Below are positions 1-11,693 of a stretch of 58,315 bases of DNA, piece by piece. The notes below the pieces were generated by a model. The model had not been told where the DNA came from. It ran no database searches and saw only the letters and a program-made list of their open reading frames with translations. The position numbers and the translations under genes are program-made. The number at the start of each line of letters is the position of its first letter. Positions within the stretch are counted from its first letter, which is position 1. The stretch is from Mucidula mucida (taxonomy: Eukaryota > Basidiomycota > Agaricomycetes > Agaricales > Physalacriaceae), in contig JADNYV010000223.1 in the NCBI GenBank assembly GCA_015501055.1, positions 1-58,315 on the forward strand. Reading direction: 5' to 3'.

Positions 1-1
1 C

Positions 2-3000
2 CATTACTATACAGCTCGGATCAACTACTCAAGAACCGGAGAGGTTCAGCTTCTGCTTTGGAAGAACAGAGACCAGTCTTATGCACCCACACTTTCGGTT
101 ATCATCGCTTCACCAGAGGATCCACGGAATCAGACAGAGATCAAGACGAAGCACACTCATACGTCTCGCATTGAGGAAGTGCCGGACGAGGACGACAAGG
201 ATTTTTATTGAAGGAGTGCGAAGAGAAGGTCTTCCGCTCCAACCCAGCCACCTTAGGAAGATCCTTTGAATGTTTAATGGGCAATCCTGCCTATTCCGAT
301 CATGATTTCTTAATGAACACACAGCCACCCGAACATTTTGATTCCCTTATACACGATTACATTCATTCCTCGGGCATAGACCCGAATCACATTCCCTCAA
401 CCCGATGGACGGACCGCGCCTTGCATATGTATGGCGCTAACCCGGCAAACCAGATCTCACAACCCCGACCGAAGAAGACAGGACGTCATTTCAAACCCGT
501 TGCACGGAAGTACAGACCAGTACCATCCTATATGCCCGATCCAGCTGCACAAGTCTTCAAAGACATACCCAAACGTCCCCCAAATCCCATTCCACTTGAT
601 CCACCTCCTATTGATTCCCTTGATTTCTCTGGCCGCATCACGCGTGAGTGGCTGGACTTGTTGCTTTCCAAGATTCCTCCAGATACCCTCACTCCGAAAG
701 AGATGCACGCAATGGCTTACGTGGTGATGTTGCACCCAAATGCCTTTGCATTTGATTATTCTGAGAAGGGCGAGTTCAGCCCAGAATACTACCCCGACTA
801 CGAGATCCCCGTTATCGAACACACCCCGTGGCAGAGACCACCAATCTTCATTCCTATTGCGCTCCGCAATCACGTTAGAGATGAAATCCAACGACTTGAA
901 CAGGCTGGCAAGTTTGAGCCATCCGTGGCCAGCTATCGATCTGTAATATTCCCCGTTGCGAAGAAACCCGGCTCGAGTCCACCAGTCTGTTTGGTTATCA
1001 ATGTCGAAGAACTGAACGCAGTCACAGTTCGAGACGCCTCGCTTCCCCCAAACATCAATGAGTTTGCTGAATCCTATGTGGGATATTCAGTTTACTGCAT
1101 TGGTGACATGTTTTCCGGCTACAACACCTGTCGTCTTGCAAAAATCTCCCAACCACTCACCACATGTCACGCATTGGATCATCCGGTGCAATTGTGCACT
1201 CTCGTTCAAGGGTGTACAAACTCTGTACAAGAGTTCTGTCGACGTACGGACCACACTCTGAAGCCTGTGAAAGTCAAACAATGGGGTGACAACTTCATGG
1301 ATGACTGTGGCATCCGTGGGCCACTATCGCGTTACAACAACAAGACTGTTGACAAAGAGGAGCAGTTCAGACAATTCATATGGGAGTTCATACCTCGTCT
1401 AGATGCATTCTTCTCTGCTCTTGAGGCAGCGGGGATCACCATCTTCGGATACAAGACCATACTTGCCATATTTAAGCTCACAATCGTCGGATCCGTCGTC
1501 TCCTACAAAGGCTGGATTCTAGGACCCAAACTTGTTGAGAAAATCCTCAAATGGCCTATATCTATATCTGTGGGCAAAGTACAGATGTTCCTTGGCCTAG
1601 CAGGAGGTGCTCGCAATGGATCAAGAACTACGCAATGATCACGAAGCCACTTACTGTATTGCTTATCAAGTCAGAGAAAGAGTTCCAGATGACCGACACA
1701 GGCGAAGAGGCAGTTGAAGTACTCAAGAAACGAGTTACAATGGCTCCTGTGTTAGCCCGAATGGACTACAACCGCGCGAAGTTGATAAATTGGCCGCCAC
1801 GTACTTCGGATGACGGACTCATTGTGCTGGGCGTCGACTCCAGTTGGATGGGCTCCGGATGGGTCCTTTACCAGATCACAAACGAAGAGAAACACCCTAC
1901 ACTGTACGGATCCTGCACGTTCGCTAAATCACAGCAAAACTATGGGCAGCCGAAGACTGAGGTGTTCGGAGTGTTCATAGCGTTGAAAGCCCTTCGTCAC
2001 CGTGTGTGGGGCGTACATGTCCGCCTGGAACATGATGCTATATCATTGGCCGCGATGCTACAACGACCTGACGATGTCCCCAATGCGCCAATGCTGCGAT
2101 GGGTCTGTTGGATTCAGTTATTTGATTTCGAAATAAAACACGTACCTGCAACCGCGTTCAAGATGGAAGACGCGTTATCTCGAGCTCCAGAAATCGATAC
2201 TGGCCATAGTAACCCAGCAGACGACGCAGAAGCATTCCTTGACGCGTACGACTTAGCGTACGGGACGCACGTCGACCAAGATAAGTATCGCAATGCCAAG
2301 ATGCTCGTCAGCCAGGACAAAGAGACCCGGAGCCGTCACCCATGCATTCCCGACATCATCTACAAACAACGTGTGTTGAGTACGAACACAGAGCCTAAGG
2401 AGAATGTGCAGTCAAAAGACGGGAACACGAGCAGAAGCCAAAGAGCTATAGAGATCAACATCAACCCAGAGCCCGAAGAACACAACTCACCATTCATGGA
2501 TGATCCCGATATAATCTATCAGCATCCAGAAGTATCCAATTTCCGCAAGAGCAAGCAGAAGGAGGAAAGCAGAGAACCAAAGGAGGAGAAAGATGCCGAG
2601 ATGGTGGCATCAAACCAAGATCCGTGCAGTACGCGCACTCCCGAGCTCCAAGTCATCCAGAACAACACCCCAATGGGTTCTAATGTCGACGATGGTGGTG
2701 CATCGTTGAGGACAGATGACGGCAGCGCAAAGACGGAAGACAAAGACAGAAACGGATCAGACAACTCGGCATCAATATACGAAATCACGCTGACGCACGT
2801 TGTTCGGTTCGCGCTTAGCGCGCTTCGAATCCGGGCGTCTAATCCTTTTCTGACTCATGCATCCATGGCACACAATATACCGGTTTTTCATACCTCTTCT
2901 GGACTCCAGATCGATAAGCGGGACGGATACGGCGACCACGCCAAATCATTCTTCCAAAACGACGTGTATTCTCTGTTTTACTGTTCTGCTTTATGCAACA

Positions 3001-4595
3001 CGCTCTCTTCCTCCCCAAGACCCCTTCCAGAATTCTATAATCGCACAACAACGCGAGAATACACTGCTACTGTCTCTCTGGCTGGCAAAGAATTTTCCAC
3101 ACTGTTTACAGACGCGGTCACGGAGATATCAGACCTGCGTCCGCTTGGACAATCCAAGCTCGCGAATGCAGCCGGACACAAACACGGTACGCGAGACCAG
3201 GATGACGGACTGTTCTGGCAGGAGCTCCGACTTTTCCTCCATGAGGGAATGTACCCGTTGAAGTGCAAAACGGACAAGACTAAGCTTGCCTTTCTCAGGA
3301 GATCGAGGAGATACATACTGGCAGAGGATTGTCTGTGGCTTATGGCCAAGCGTTCAGACAAGAAGATGCCGCGTCTCATTATTGAAGACATCGCAAAGCG
3401 TCGTGATCTGATGATGGAAGCTCATCTGCAGACCGGACATCATGGACGCGACACCACATATCAAATACTAGCGGATCGATTCTACTGGCCAAATCTATAT
3501 GACGATGTGTCGTATTTCATTCGTTCTTGTATCGAATGTCAGAAGTCAATTCAACGTAAGCCCGTTCATCCGTATAATGAATCGTGGCTGGCTCCTCTCC
3601 TTAGGCACTGGGATTTTGATACAATCCACGTACCTACAGGAGCAGGCGGCTTCGAATACATCATCCAAGCGATTGAACAAACGAGTCTCTGGCCCGAGGC
3701 GCGCGCGATGAAGGCCGCAAACGCGCAGACCGTGGCCAAATTCATTTACGAGGATATTGTGTGCCAATACGCGTGTGTACCCGTCATTACCATTGATGGA
3801 GGACCCAAATTCATGGGAGAAGTGCGACATCTACTCTCCACGCTGTACCGATGCACGGTTATCCTTTCAACTCTGTACCACCCAGAAGGAAACGCACCCC
3901 TTGAACGCCACCACCAGATGATAACCGGACCTCTATTCAAACTCACGGGCGATGCGAAGGGCAATTGGCCCAAGCTATTGCAAGCTGTCTTGTTTGCATT
4001 ACGCGTCACTGTTTCCAGAGCCACGGGGTTTTCGCCATATTACCTCCTCTACGGCCAATACCCAGTCTTCTCATTCGATGATGCAGAGATTACTTGGCAG
4101 ACTCTCGACTGGCATACTGTTTGCACCAAAGAGGAACTGATAGCAATTCACGCACATCAGATCTCGAGACGGGATGAGAAGATGAAAGAGGCGAACGAGA
4201 CCCTCCGGCAGACACGCAAACGCGCTATTGAGGATCTCGCCAAACGCGCTCATTTCTGTTTCGACTTTTCAGGATACGAAGAAGAAATGTATGTTTGGCT
4301 CAGAGAGTCCAAACTCGACAAGATCAAGGGCGGCAAAGGACAATGGACATACGCTGGCCCGTACATCATCCACCAGAAGCGCGACCACAATAGCTTCGTG
4401 CTACGGGAACTTTCAGGCGTGATTCTCAAAGGACATGTCAACATTTGTCGACTCAGACTGTTCTATTACCGACCGGACCATCAGACACTGAAGACAGGAC
4501 TCAAAATTCCCGCTGTGGAGGACCCAACTCGTGTTAATCCCGCTTCCACACTTTGGGAAGTCTATGCACTTCAAGCGCGGCTTTCTAGGCGTTAA
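2..4595 (+). pseudogene. Gypsy pol polyprotein (RT, RNase H, integrase), frameshifted
   Basis: Three reading frames join into one pol. Bases 2-207 carry the linker before RT, 208-about 1610 the RT, and from about 1610 to 4595 RNase H and integrase. RT shows DMFSGY and the catalytic FMDD variant of YxDD near 1297-1308, then FLGLAG before the second break. RNase H starts near 1830 with GVDSSWMGSG. Integrase has the H2C2 zinc region (TGHHGRDTTYQIL ... CIECQ, about 3430-3545) and a DDE core with IDGG near 3793 and LERHHQ near 3902. A long charged linker lies between RNase H and integrase (about 2280-3250). The first frame has no good ATG. The breaks could be programmed, but their positions inside conserved blocks argue for decay. 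Confidence 0.88.
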
Positions 4596-4836
4596 TTACG
4601 CGTCTAGAACGCGTATTTTGCATCCCACAATGGTCCACAGTTGTCTTGGTATCCCGTTCTAGTCTCCCGCCATTCCGATCATTCTGGACCCGAGTCGACA
4701 CGGTTCTACACCTCGTCGCGGGCCCGCAGAGTCTCACCACTTTCAATCACACCATTTTTGCGTCCAGAACGATGCATTCTCCCTTGTTTCCTTTGCTCAT
4801 CATTCTCTTTTCCTTTACTTACACTCACTTTCAATT

Positions 4837-5898
4837 ATGTCTGTCCACTTCGATGGTGGACGTTTCTCTCCTTATCCTCTCGATAACCCGCCTGTTCCTG
4901 CTTTTCCAAAGTTCGAACTCGTACCAGTGGACGTACCCATAGCTGCTTCCGAGCCTGGAGACGATGACTTGCCCACAGAGATCCCAAATCCATTCAAAAA
5001 CCCACATCATCATACCTTGCACCCTCCTCATCCCATTGCAGACCCCATTGGCTTTGGTGTGCCGCTGCCAGGCTACAAGTGCGGAGGCCGAGTCTATACT
5101 GCTCATCTTCACACAGCTCGAGTCTTCCAGCACTATTAAGAGAACGAGGCCTGTGTCACCAAATCCGAGCGTGACACGTATCGGTTCGTCTACTCCAACA
5201 AGCTTGATGACGATGGCTTCCAGGTTGTCACTGACACCTGCACACCCAGTTTCAAACCCAGCTTCCATGTTCCCAAGCCTCGTCACCACTACAACCACGC
5301 TCTGCAGACCGCTCTTGTATCCACCTATCGCTTCGTCTGCCAACAACCCGGCACATTTACCCACCAACTTTGCATTCATGGTAATCCCAATGTGCACGTC
5401 CGGGATGACAACCTCACCTGGCTCGAGTTGCGGGCCATTGGTCGTTTCCTTCATTACTACCCCGAGCGTTTCATGCTGGATGAAGCATTGTTCTATCCAT
5501 GGAACTCTATGTACATCCCGGACATCCGTGCGCAGATTGTGGATGTCGTTGACTTTGACAACAACCACATCCAGCCACCTGCTGGCATCGACTACTACTC
5601 CCTTGACTACTCAACCTTCCCACTTTACCATAGGGATACCGGCCGCTTCATATGCCAAGATCCCAATGGTTTTGAGGCTGCTGCACAGAAGTTGATGGAT
5701 AAGAAGAAGGATACATATCTCCCAGTCTCATATGGCATCACTGGCTTTGCTGAACTTGTCTCTGAGGAGTCAAACATGTTCTTCATTGATGCGGAGCGTC
5801 GGTCAGAAAGGATGATGATTGACGTCTTGGACCACCATCACGGACGCTACGCACGGTGCAGTCGCTGTGGTCATGATGATGGGCTGTATGGACATTGA
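4837..5898 (+). pseudogene. Extra ORF downstream of Gypsy integrase, interrupted by TAA
   Basis: An ATG 242 bp after pol opens a frame that stays coding-like for 354 codons to 5898, interrupted only by a TAA at 5137-5139. The part after the stop continues in the same frame without a new start until an internal GTG. The product would be about 352 residues, rich in Tyr, His, Asp and Pro, without a signal peptide or membrane segment, and with a Cys-x2-Cys pair close to the C terminus. I do not recognise a family. Its place right after integrase and on the same strand suggests it belongs to the retroelement. The opposite strand is also open across 4831-5568, but that frame looks like a shadow. 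Confidence 0.6.
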
Positions 5899-7411
5899 GA
5901 CGTCGGGGGCAACGTCTATCTTGTTTCCGTCACTGTAGTAGTGCACCTTAGTGCGCTCGTTGCAGAGTCGGATTGGGTTCATTCACCGGTGCGAGTTCAT
6001 CGACTTAGGATTTCACAGTCTACATTTGGACATGTTTATTTACTTACCTTTAGTCATACATCAGCCCACCTTAGTCTCCATTTCTCTGGCTCATTCTAGC
6101 CTTATACCAGACCTCTTACTAATTCTCTAGGATCACACCACTTTTTACTCTCTAGACCATGGGCCTAGTTACTGTAGGCTTAGACCCATTCCTACCTTAC
6201 CTTCTTACCACCACAGTCAGAATCTCATTCTCTTACGCCTTGATTTTGCTTGACGCTCAGAGCACAGAGTGCAAGAAGGAGCAGAGCATATCTATTCGAG
6301 ACGTACTCTACATTTCACATCTGATCACTCGACTTACGGCTTCGACCAGCTCCTATCGCAACTGACTATACCTCGCACATACATATTCGACGCACAGACT
6401 GACGTCTACGTCTACAACGGCATGATGGCTCAACGTAGCACGGTAAGTTCTCATACTTTATACCACGAGCGCACGGGACAGACGGTTCTCCAAACCGCTG
6501 GACTAGAAATCATGCTCATACATTCCAAAGCCCGATCAGATTACCCAAGAGACGGAGGTCCTCACTCCAAGAAACTGCAGATACTGAAGCAGGGCCCACA
6601 TCTATTGGAAAGATGTTGGCTTGTTGACGTTCCCGTCACCTGATATCCGACTTTCACAGGATAGACGCCCGAAGACCTCTGGGATAGAAAGTGAGGGAAG
6701 ACGTAGCGGTGCAGGTATAGATCATGAAGCAGTGATCAATCCAGCGGTGCAGAACCAAGTACGTTCAGAGAAATGAAGAGATATCTCTATCGAGTAGTCC
6801 TTGTGGGGCCGGCAAACTGACAATCGTAATTGTTCCAAGGTGTGGTCGAATGTCGATAAGGATGTACGGCTTTCCGTAATGAAGGCCATCTCGGACGATG
6901 AGGTTACTCGCTATGAAGACTCCGTATCATTTGCTGTCAGGGCGTCGGAAGGTGTGTCCACATTGACCTATGAATAGAAAACCACGCCTCTACCTGATGG
7001 CCCACATTCCTTTTCGACGACACAAAAGACATGCGGGCACCATCAACGAAGTTTACAATTCTCCGCAGAGAGACGGCGCAGTCGACACTGGCCCTTCCAT
7101 GGGAACTAGCTTCATAATACATATGCAGCTAAACGGCCGGAGTTTCTGTAGGATAGGGCGATATTGCGGATGGAGGAAACTGGCAAGTAAGCACGTATTT
7201 CGTCGTCCACAGTAAGCGCTGGAGCGTTTGTGTCTTCAACGAAGCGAAGAAATGAAAGAAAAAACCCTGTCACGTGGACCACCGCTGATCGCGTCGCCGC
7301 GCCCCTATCAGTATCAACCTTTCAACGTCTTGCTTCATCACGGAAAAACGTTCCCTGCAGTGCGGTCACTGTTGCAGATAACGGTAAAGGCATTTACACT
7401 AACTTATGTGG
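5899..7411. other. Retroelement 3' flank, no confident gene
   Basis: This stretch is pyrimidine-rich up to about 6260 and may contain the 3' LTR. A plus-strand frame at 6269-6643 (124 codons) has no recognisable domain. From 6650 to 7411 I see only short, unrelated frames. Confidence 0.4.
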
Positions 7412-8468
7412 TTAATCATCCTGGAAAATAGGAGACGCAGCAAGAGCTGCAGCATAAGCCTCGCCGTCCATGTCTTCTTTATCCGTAGAACGAGCTACAT
7501 GCGCCCACTTCTCTGCTTGCGCAATCGTCTGCTGAGCTTGTCGCTTAATCAACCAGAGGGTGTCAGATCCAAACTGGATCCGCAAGGGGAGCTTGGGCTC
7601 GCTGGATAGTTTGAAGAGGGCCTTCAAATCGTCAGCTATCCATCGTCCAGGATATGCCCGGGGACCTCACCTCTGCCATACGATTCGGACTGCCCAAATG
7701 TGCGAAGTCCGCTTTCCCGAGTTCACGAAACATAGCGGCCGGGTTGGTGGGATAATCGTAAGCAGGATGGATGGGGAGGATGTCTGCAGAGTTACCGCGT
7801 CATTCGCTGTCAAACCCTCCAGGCTCTATGATGGCACCTTTGATTTTCCACGCCGGATCCATTTCCTTGAGGAAAGACTGGGTAAACCCTTCCAATGCTG
7901 TCGCCAAAAATCGTTTAGTGCTGATCTTCGATTTATACTAGATGTTTCGCGACTTACCGAATTTACTGGAGTTGTAATATGATATCAGAGGGTTGGCAGT
8001 CTATCCTCCTGCTGTACTCATATTGAAGAGATATCCCCCTGTCTTTTGCTCACGGAAAATCCTTGCGATCTGAGGAATCCAGTCAGCATTGCCCGGTACA
8101 AGTCATCGCGCACGTACCTCCTTCATGGTGAATACTGGGCCCCAGAACTGCACCTCAAACAGCTGGCGCGCATCCGAGAGGGCAGTGCCTTCCACTTCGC
8201 CGAATATGGCATAACGCGCGTTATTGACGACGACATCGATTCGGCCGAAATGTTTGACGACACGATTCAGCGTTTCTACCACGTCTTCTTGGTTGGTGAG
8301 GTCCAATGGCAGGGGGAGGAATTGATCTGGGTAACGCTCTTCGAGAGACGCTAGACCTGCAGCGTTACGCGATGTGGCGGCAACGCGCTCCCCGGCTGCG
8401 AGGACTCTTTCGAGGATGGCTTTATCGAGCCCGGTGGAAGTTCCAGTAACGAACCAGACCCGAGACAT
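7412..8468 (-). pseudogene. Short-chain dehydrogenase/reductase with two nonsense codons
   Basis: Four exons fit the SDR fold: 8118-8468, 7958-8069, 7671-7897 and 7412-7621, joined by introns of 48, 60 and 49 bp with GT..AG ends, giving 299 codons, the usual SDR length. The N terminus has the Rossmann motif TGTSTGLD and then NNA. The catalytic YYNSSK (Y-x3-K) closes exon 2. An in-frame TAG lies at 8001-8003, just after the MSTAGG strand, and a TGA at 7800-7802 where related proteins usually have Trp. Splice sites and frame are otherwise intact, so the decay looks recent. NNAR in place of the usual NNAG is another oddity. A NAD(P)-dependent oxidoreductase role is inferred from the family; the substrate is unknown. 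Confidence 0.85.
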
Positions 8469-8499
8469 TGTTTAAAGGTCGAGTATATCTTCCTGGGCC

Positions 8500-8506
8500 C
8501 TTTATA
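8500..8506 (-). promoter_or_regulatory. TATA-like element of the SDR gene
   Basis: The minus strand reads TATAAAG 32 bp upstream of the SDR start codon at 8468. Confidence 0.4.
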
Positions 8507-9393
8507 GCTGTCTGTTTCTTAATAATATCGCAACCGTCAGCATCTATCACGACACATACGTCTCGCGCCGGGCAGCCAGGTCCTCACTTTGCCTTCGAGC
8601 ATACACCGCGGCCGTTGGGAATGCAGTCCCTTAGCAGTTGCCATACATTCACGTTCTGAGCGCGCAACTATTCCCGGCCAAAGATTTTCAGCACTGACTT
8701 TGGGCGCTGGGGCCTTTGGCATCCTAAAGTACTAGGTCAGGCTTCTTCTCAGTCCTTGATGACTTTACGAGATACTCAGATACTTCAGGACCAATCCTTA
8801 TTCTTCTGGAAACACGCGTCTGGTGTTAACTTGAACGGCGCCTAGACAATATCGATCAGCCTGCGCGTGAAGCTGGTCTTGCCCCTGCATGTGGGTTCTG
8901 AAATCCAGTATGTACCTACATTATTCCTCTGTTGTCCATTGGTGAGAGCCTGCTGACGTCCGTATCCTGAAGCCAGCTAGAGTTACTCCTAAATTTCAAA
9001 ACCGATATTCAGTTTCCGACCACACACGATGAGAAAATACCTATTGTGAAACTCTAAAAGGGCGGGTACATACACTCGAGTAGAAAAAGTGGAGGAAACG
9101 AAGTCTGTAATCCAGATGCTACATCCGACCGGGCCCGGGAGCTCGACAGCCTGCTATTTCTAAATCAGGCCAGCAAGACTTTCACCAGTAGAAGGATGTT
9201 CTGCCTCCGCCAATCGAATAAGTGTTACATACAGGAAATTTCAGCGACCGGCCTTCTCGTCGGATTGTGATGCAATAATATCGCCCCGCTCTTACAACAA
9301 CTGGGCCGACACCGAATGGACGCCACATCTATCCACAAGATCGAGGTACGTTATTGCGTGTTGTGGGAACAGCTTTCTGAAAATGAGACTTAC
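8507..9393. other. No gene seen
   Basis: Only short frames without family features occur here. Part of it would be the downstream exons of the signal-peptide fragment at 9394-9478, if that is a gene, but I could not follow a consistent frame. Confidence 0.4.
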
Positions 9394-9478
9394 CAGAATC
9401 CCTACGCTGATTTTCACCAGAGTCTTGGGCATGCGCCAGCGCAGCAAGAAGGAGAGTCATAAACACAGTAAAGTTCAT
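9394..9478 (-). CDS. Possible first exon of a small secreted protein
   Basis: An ATG at 9478 on the minus strand opens a 28-codon exon that ends in a good donor (G|GTAAGTC). The peptide starts MNFTVFMTLLLAALAHAQDS, which has the form of a signal peptide with an AHA|QD cleavage site. Downstream exons could not be resolved. This could be a chance hydrophobic frame or the relic of a secreted-protein gene. Confidence 0.25.
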
Positions 9479-10758
9479 GGCGATAGCGATAGGTTATTGG
9501 GATCGGTGGCGCGAGCACCTTTGTTCTTGGGTGTGGGTGCGAGTCTTCGATCTCAAGACTGCATTTGAATACTGGAGATACGTCTTGGTCGGATCTTGAA
9601 TATAACGACGATTCAATCGATTCGAGGCTCGCCACGTACTGAGTGGCCTCCATGTAGTCCGGCAACGAAGACGCAAATGTCAGGCGAGAGGAGCTGCCTA
9701 GACCAAGCCTAACGACATCTGCTCACTTTTTGATTTGTTGCTATCATTTAGAAGGCGCCTTCATTTCGAGAGACAGACGAAATGTTTGCTTCGTCGCACA
9801 TAGTAGATATGTCGTGCGTGTAGAATGACGAGACTAGATAGGGAACCCTCTCAAGTCAAACATGCCGATACCGAATCAGTCAACGAGTCAGAGTCCAGTT
9901 TACGAGGTAGAACAGTCCTTCGATTGAGCTCGCTATAATGAATAGGACGACGACAAGCGGCGATTTGCTCCTTCCAGATTCATAATGATAAACGCCTTCT
10001 GGCTACTTACTGTCATACACTGCCATCCTTCCAAGGACGGTGCTTGTAATGCGATGGTCAAGCAATCGATTTCGTTATTGCGAGACGGCGTACTCCGGGA
10101 TACATCGAGAGAGCAGCAAGTGCACTACTGTAGAGTGAACACGTTTAGCATTGACGACGAAACTAGATGATAGACCCCAAGCCAGACGTACAACGAGCAG
10201 AAAATGATATCATGTACAATCAATTGCCGCCAGCATAAGCCTGCGCGTACCGAATCCATGGAGGCCGAGAGCCGCCCGGCGAGTTGACGCACCAAAGTGT
10301 TGGGGGACCTCAGGGCCTCGACTCCATATCTGAAGGGACAACACAGTTAATGCATGTCTTGAGTGAGCCAAGCAGACATACCTCGACAAAGAGCGGATAC
10401 TCGCAGCAGGGCGATAGCCATAAACGGCTTGAGAGCACATTCATTGGCGCCGTGTCCATTATGCGATGAGCAAATCTAATTTCGGTTTATACCTACGGAA
10501 GAAGAAGGCTTTGAGACAAAACAGATACAGTAGAGTAGGATTTGCATACTTATAGCAGAGGACTGGTACGTCCGCCCGAAGTACAGATACAGGTAAGCTA
10601 TATGTATAGCTGGTCTGATTTGTGCCACGAGTTTTGCAATTGTGGACTAGATTCACTGGAAGCAAAGTGGTAAGGTGCGGATATCCGGACCGAACCCTGC
10701 TCTTCAACTTGCGTTCCTTCCATACATCCCAATGATCCCATCCACTTGCGCCATCCGT
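9479..10758. other. No confident gene; scattered coding-like fragments
   Basis: Minus-strand frames around 10210-10440 and 10590-10757 have coding-like composition and may be downstream parts of the unknown gene at 10759-11230. No domain can be named. Confidence 0.3.
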
Positions 10759-11230
10759 TTAATGTTCCATGGTGTCGAAAAATGAGTTTACCACCGACGC
10801 GATGCGCTCCGGAGGAAGGAAATATACATTGACGGGTAAGTAGTCCCACAACGCGTCTTTCAGGTAGGCAACTTGCTGGTTCACTTTTTTGACCATTTCG
10901 AGAAGGGCGCCGTCAGCATGGGCCTTGACAGTAGGAAGCTTTTGATCTATCGTGCCTTGTACATATAACTGAAAGGGAGCGCTAGCATCACCGACGACAT
11001 TCCCGGCGCTGCGGCCCTCTCCCCGAAGAAGCTCTGCTGCCGTCCGTTGGGGCTGCAGAGAACATCGCGTTTTGGCTGGATATGAATCTAACCGTATGTC
11101 TAATGCTTGAGCCTCGATGCTGACTGTACTGCCAGATGTACGCTTTAACGCGCAGGATTGTACGTTGGCAGCGCGCAGCGGATGGCAGGTCGAAGGGCTT
11201 CAATCGCATTCGGGGTTCCATGTTTGGGTA
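10759..11230 (-). pseudogene. Unknown protein, remnant with apparent exon structure
   Basis: A clean minus-strand frame of 97 residues at 10759-11052 follows a CAG acceptor. It begins PQRTAAELLRGEGRSAG and includes LKDALWDYLPVNVYFLPPER before a TAA at 10759-10761. The same frame stays open and coding-like beyond that stop to about 10590. A second frame at 11116-11206 carries YYPNMEPRMRLKPFDLPSAA and could be the previous exon. I do not recognise the family. The composition and uninterrupted helices suggest a once-real protein; the stop suggests decay. The exon join is not proven. Confidence 0.4.
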
Positions 11231-11693
11231 GTACGAGGCGGTTCCCATTTGATGATGGAGACTATGCACAAGCCCATCATGTACTCAAGGTTTCCTTCAT
11301 AGCTTCCTTGGCCCAGAGCAACCTGTCCGTTCGGCCTCATTTATTGCTATTCAATGTCCTCTACCATCTACAACAACCAGAGACTCCGCTGCTCTCCGTA
11401 TACTCGGATCTCGCTATTCAGTCGCGTTGTCCGCCACTGCAGAGCCATTCACATCCGAAATCCATCTGTGCGTTTCGATTACTTCTGCATTTCATCTCAA
11501 GTTTGATTAGATTTGGTTTTTTTTCGCTTCCGAAGCGGGTTCAAGGCGTACTAGACATAGAGTATGAGTTGTCCAACCGTCTACCTGTTGACATATTCAA
11601 TTTAAATTGACCTTGAGCGAGCAGCGGCGATGAAGGTACTGTATTGTATATATGTCGCTTCGCTCTGAATTGTCTCATTCAATAACAGCGACA
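11231..11693. other. 5' flank of the F-box gene
   Basis: No gene is seen. A TATATA run at 11647-11652 lies 42 bp upstream of the chosen F-box start and overlaps an alternative ATG at 11652. Confidence 0.4.

Larger units (their letters stand above)
1..5898 (+). mobile_element. Ty3/Gypsy LTR retrotransposon, 3' part, degenerate
   Basis: The element enters the window without its 5' LTR, gag and protease. What remains is the pol polyprotein in the order reverse transcriptase, RNase H, integrase, which is the Ty3/Gypsy order, followed by an extra ORF. The pol frame is broken near 200-210 and near 1605-1618, and the extra ORF has an in-frame stop, so this copy is probably dead. I could not fix the 3' LTR: the pyrimidine-rich stretch after 5898 may hold it, but no 5' LTR is present for comparison. 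Domain identity is clear from sequence; that it is inactive is inferred. Confidence 0.9.

Noticed and set aside
4831..5568. 245-codon minus-strand frame opposite the extra retroelement ORF
   Set aside because: The plus-strand frame continues coherently past both ends, and the antisense frame follows its codon pattern.
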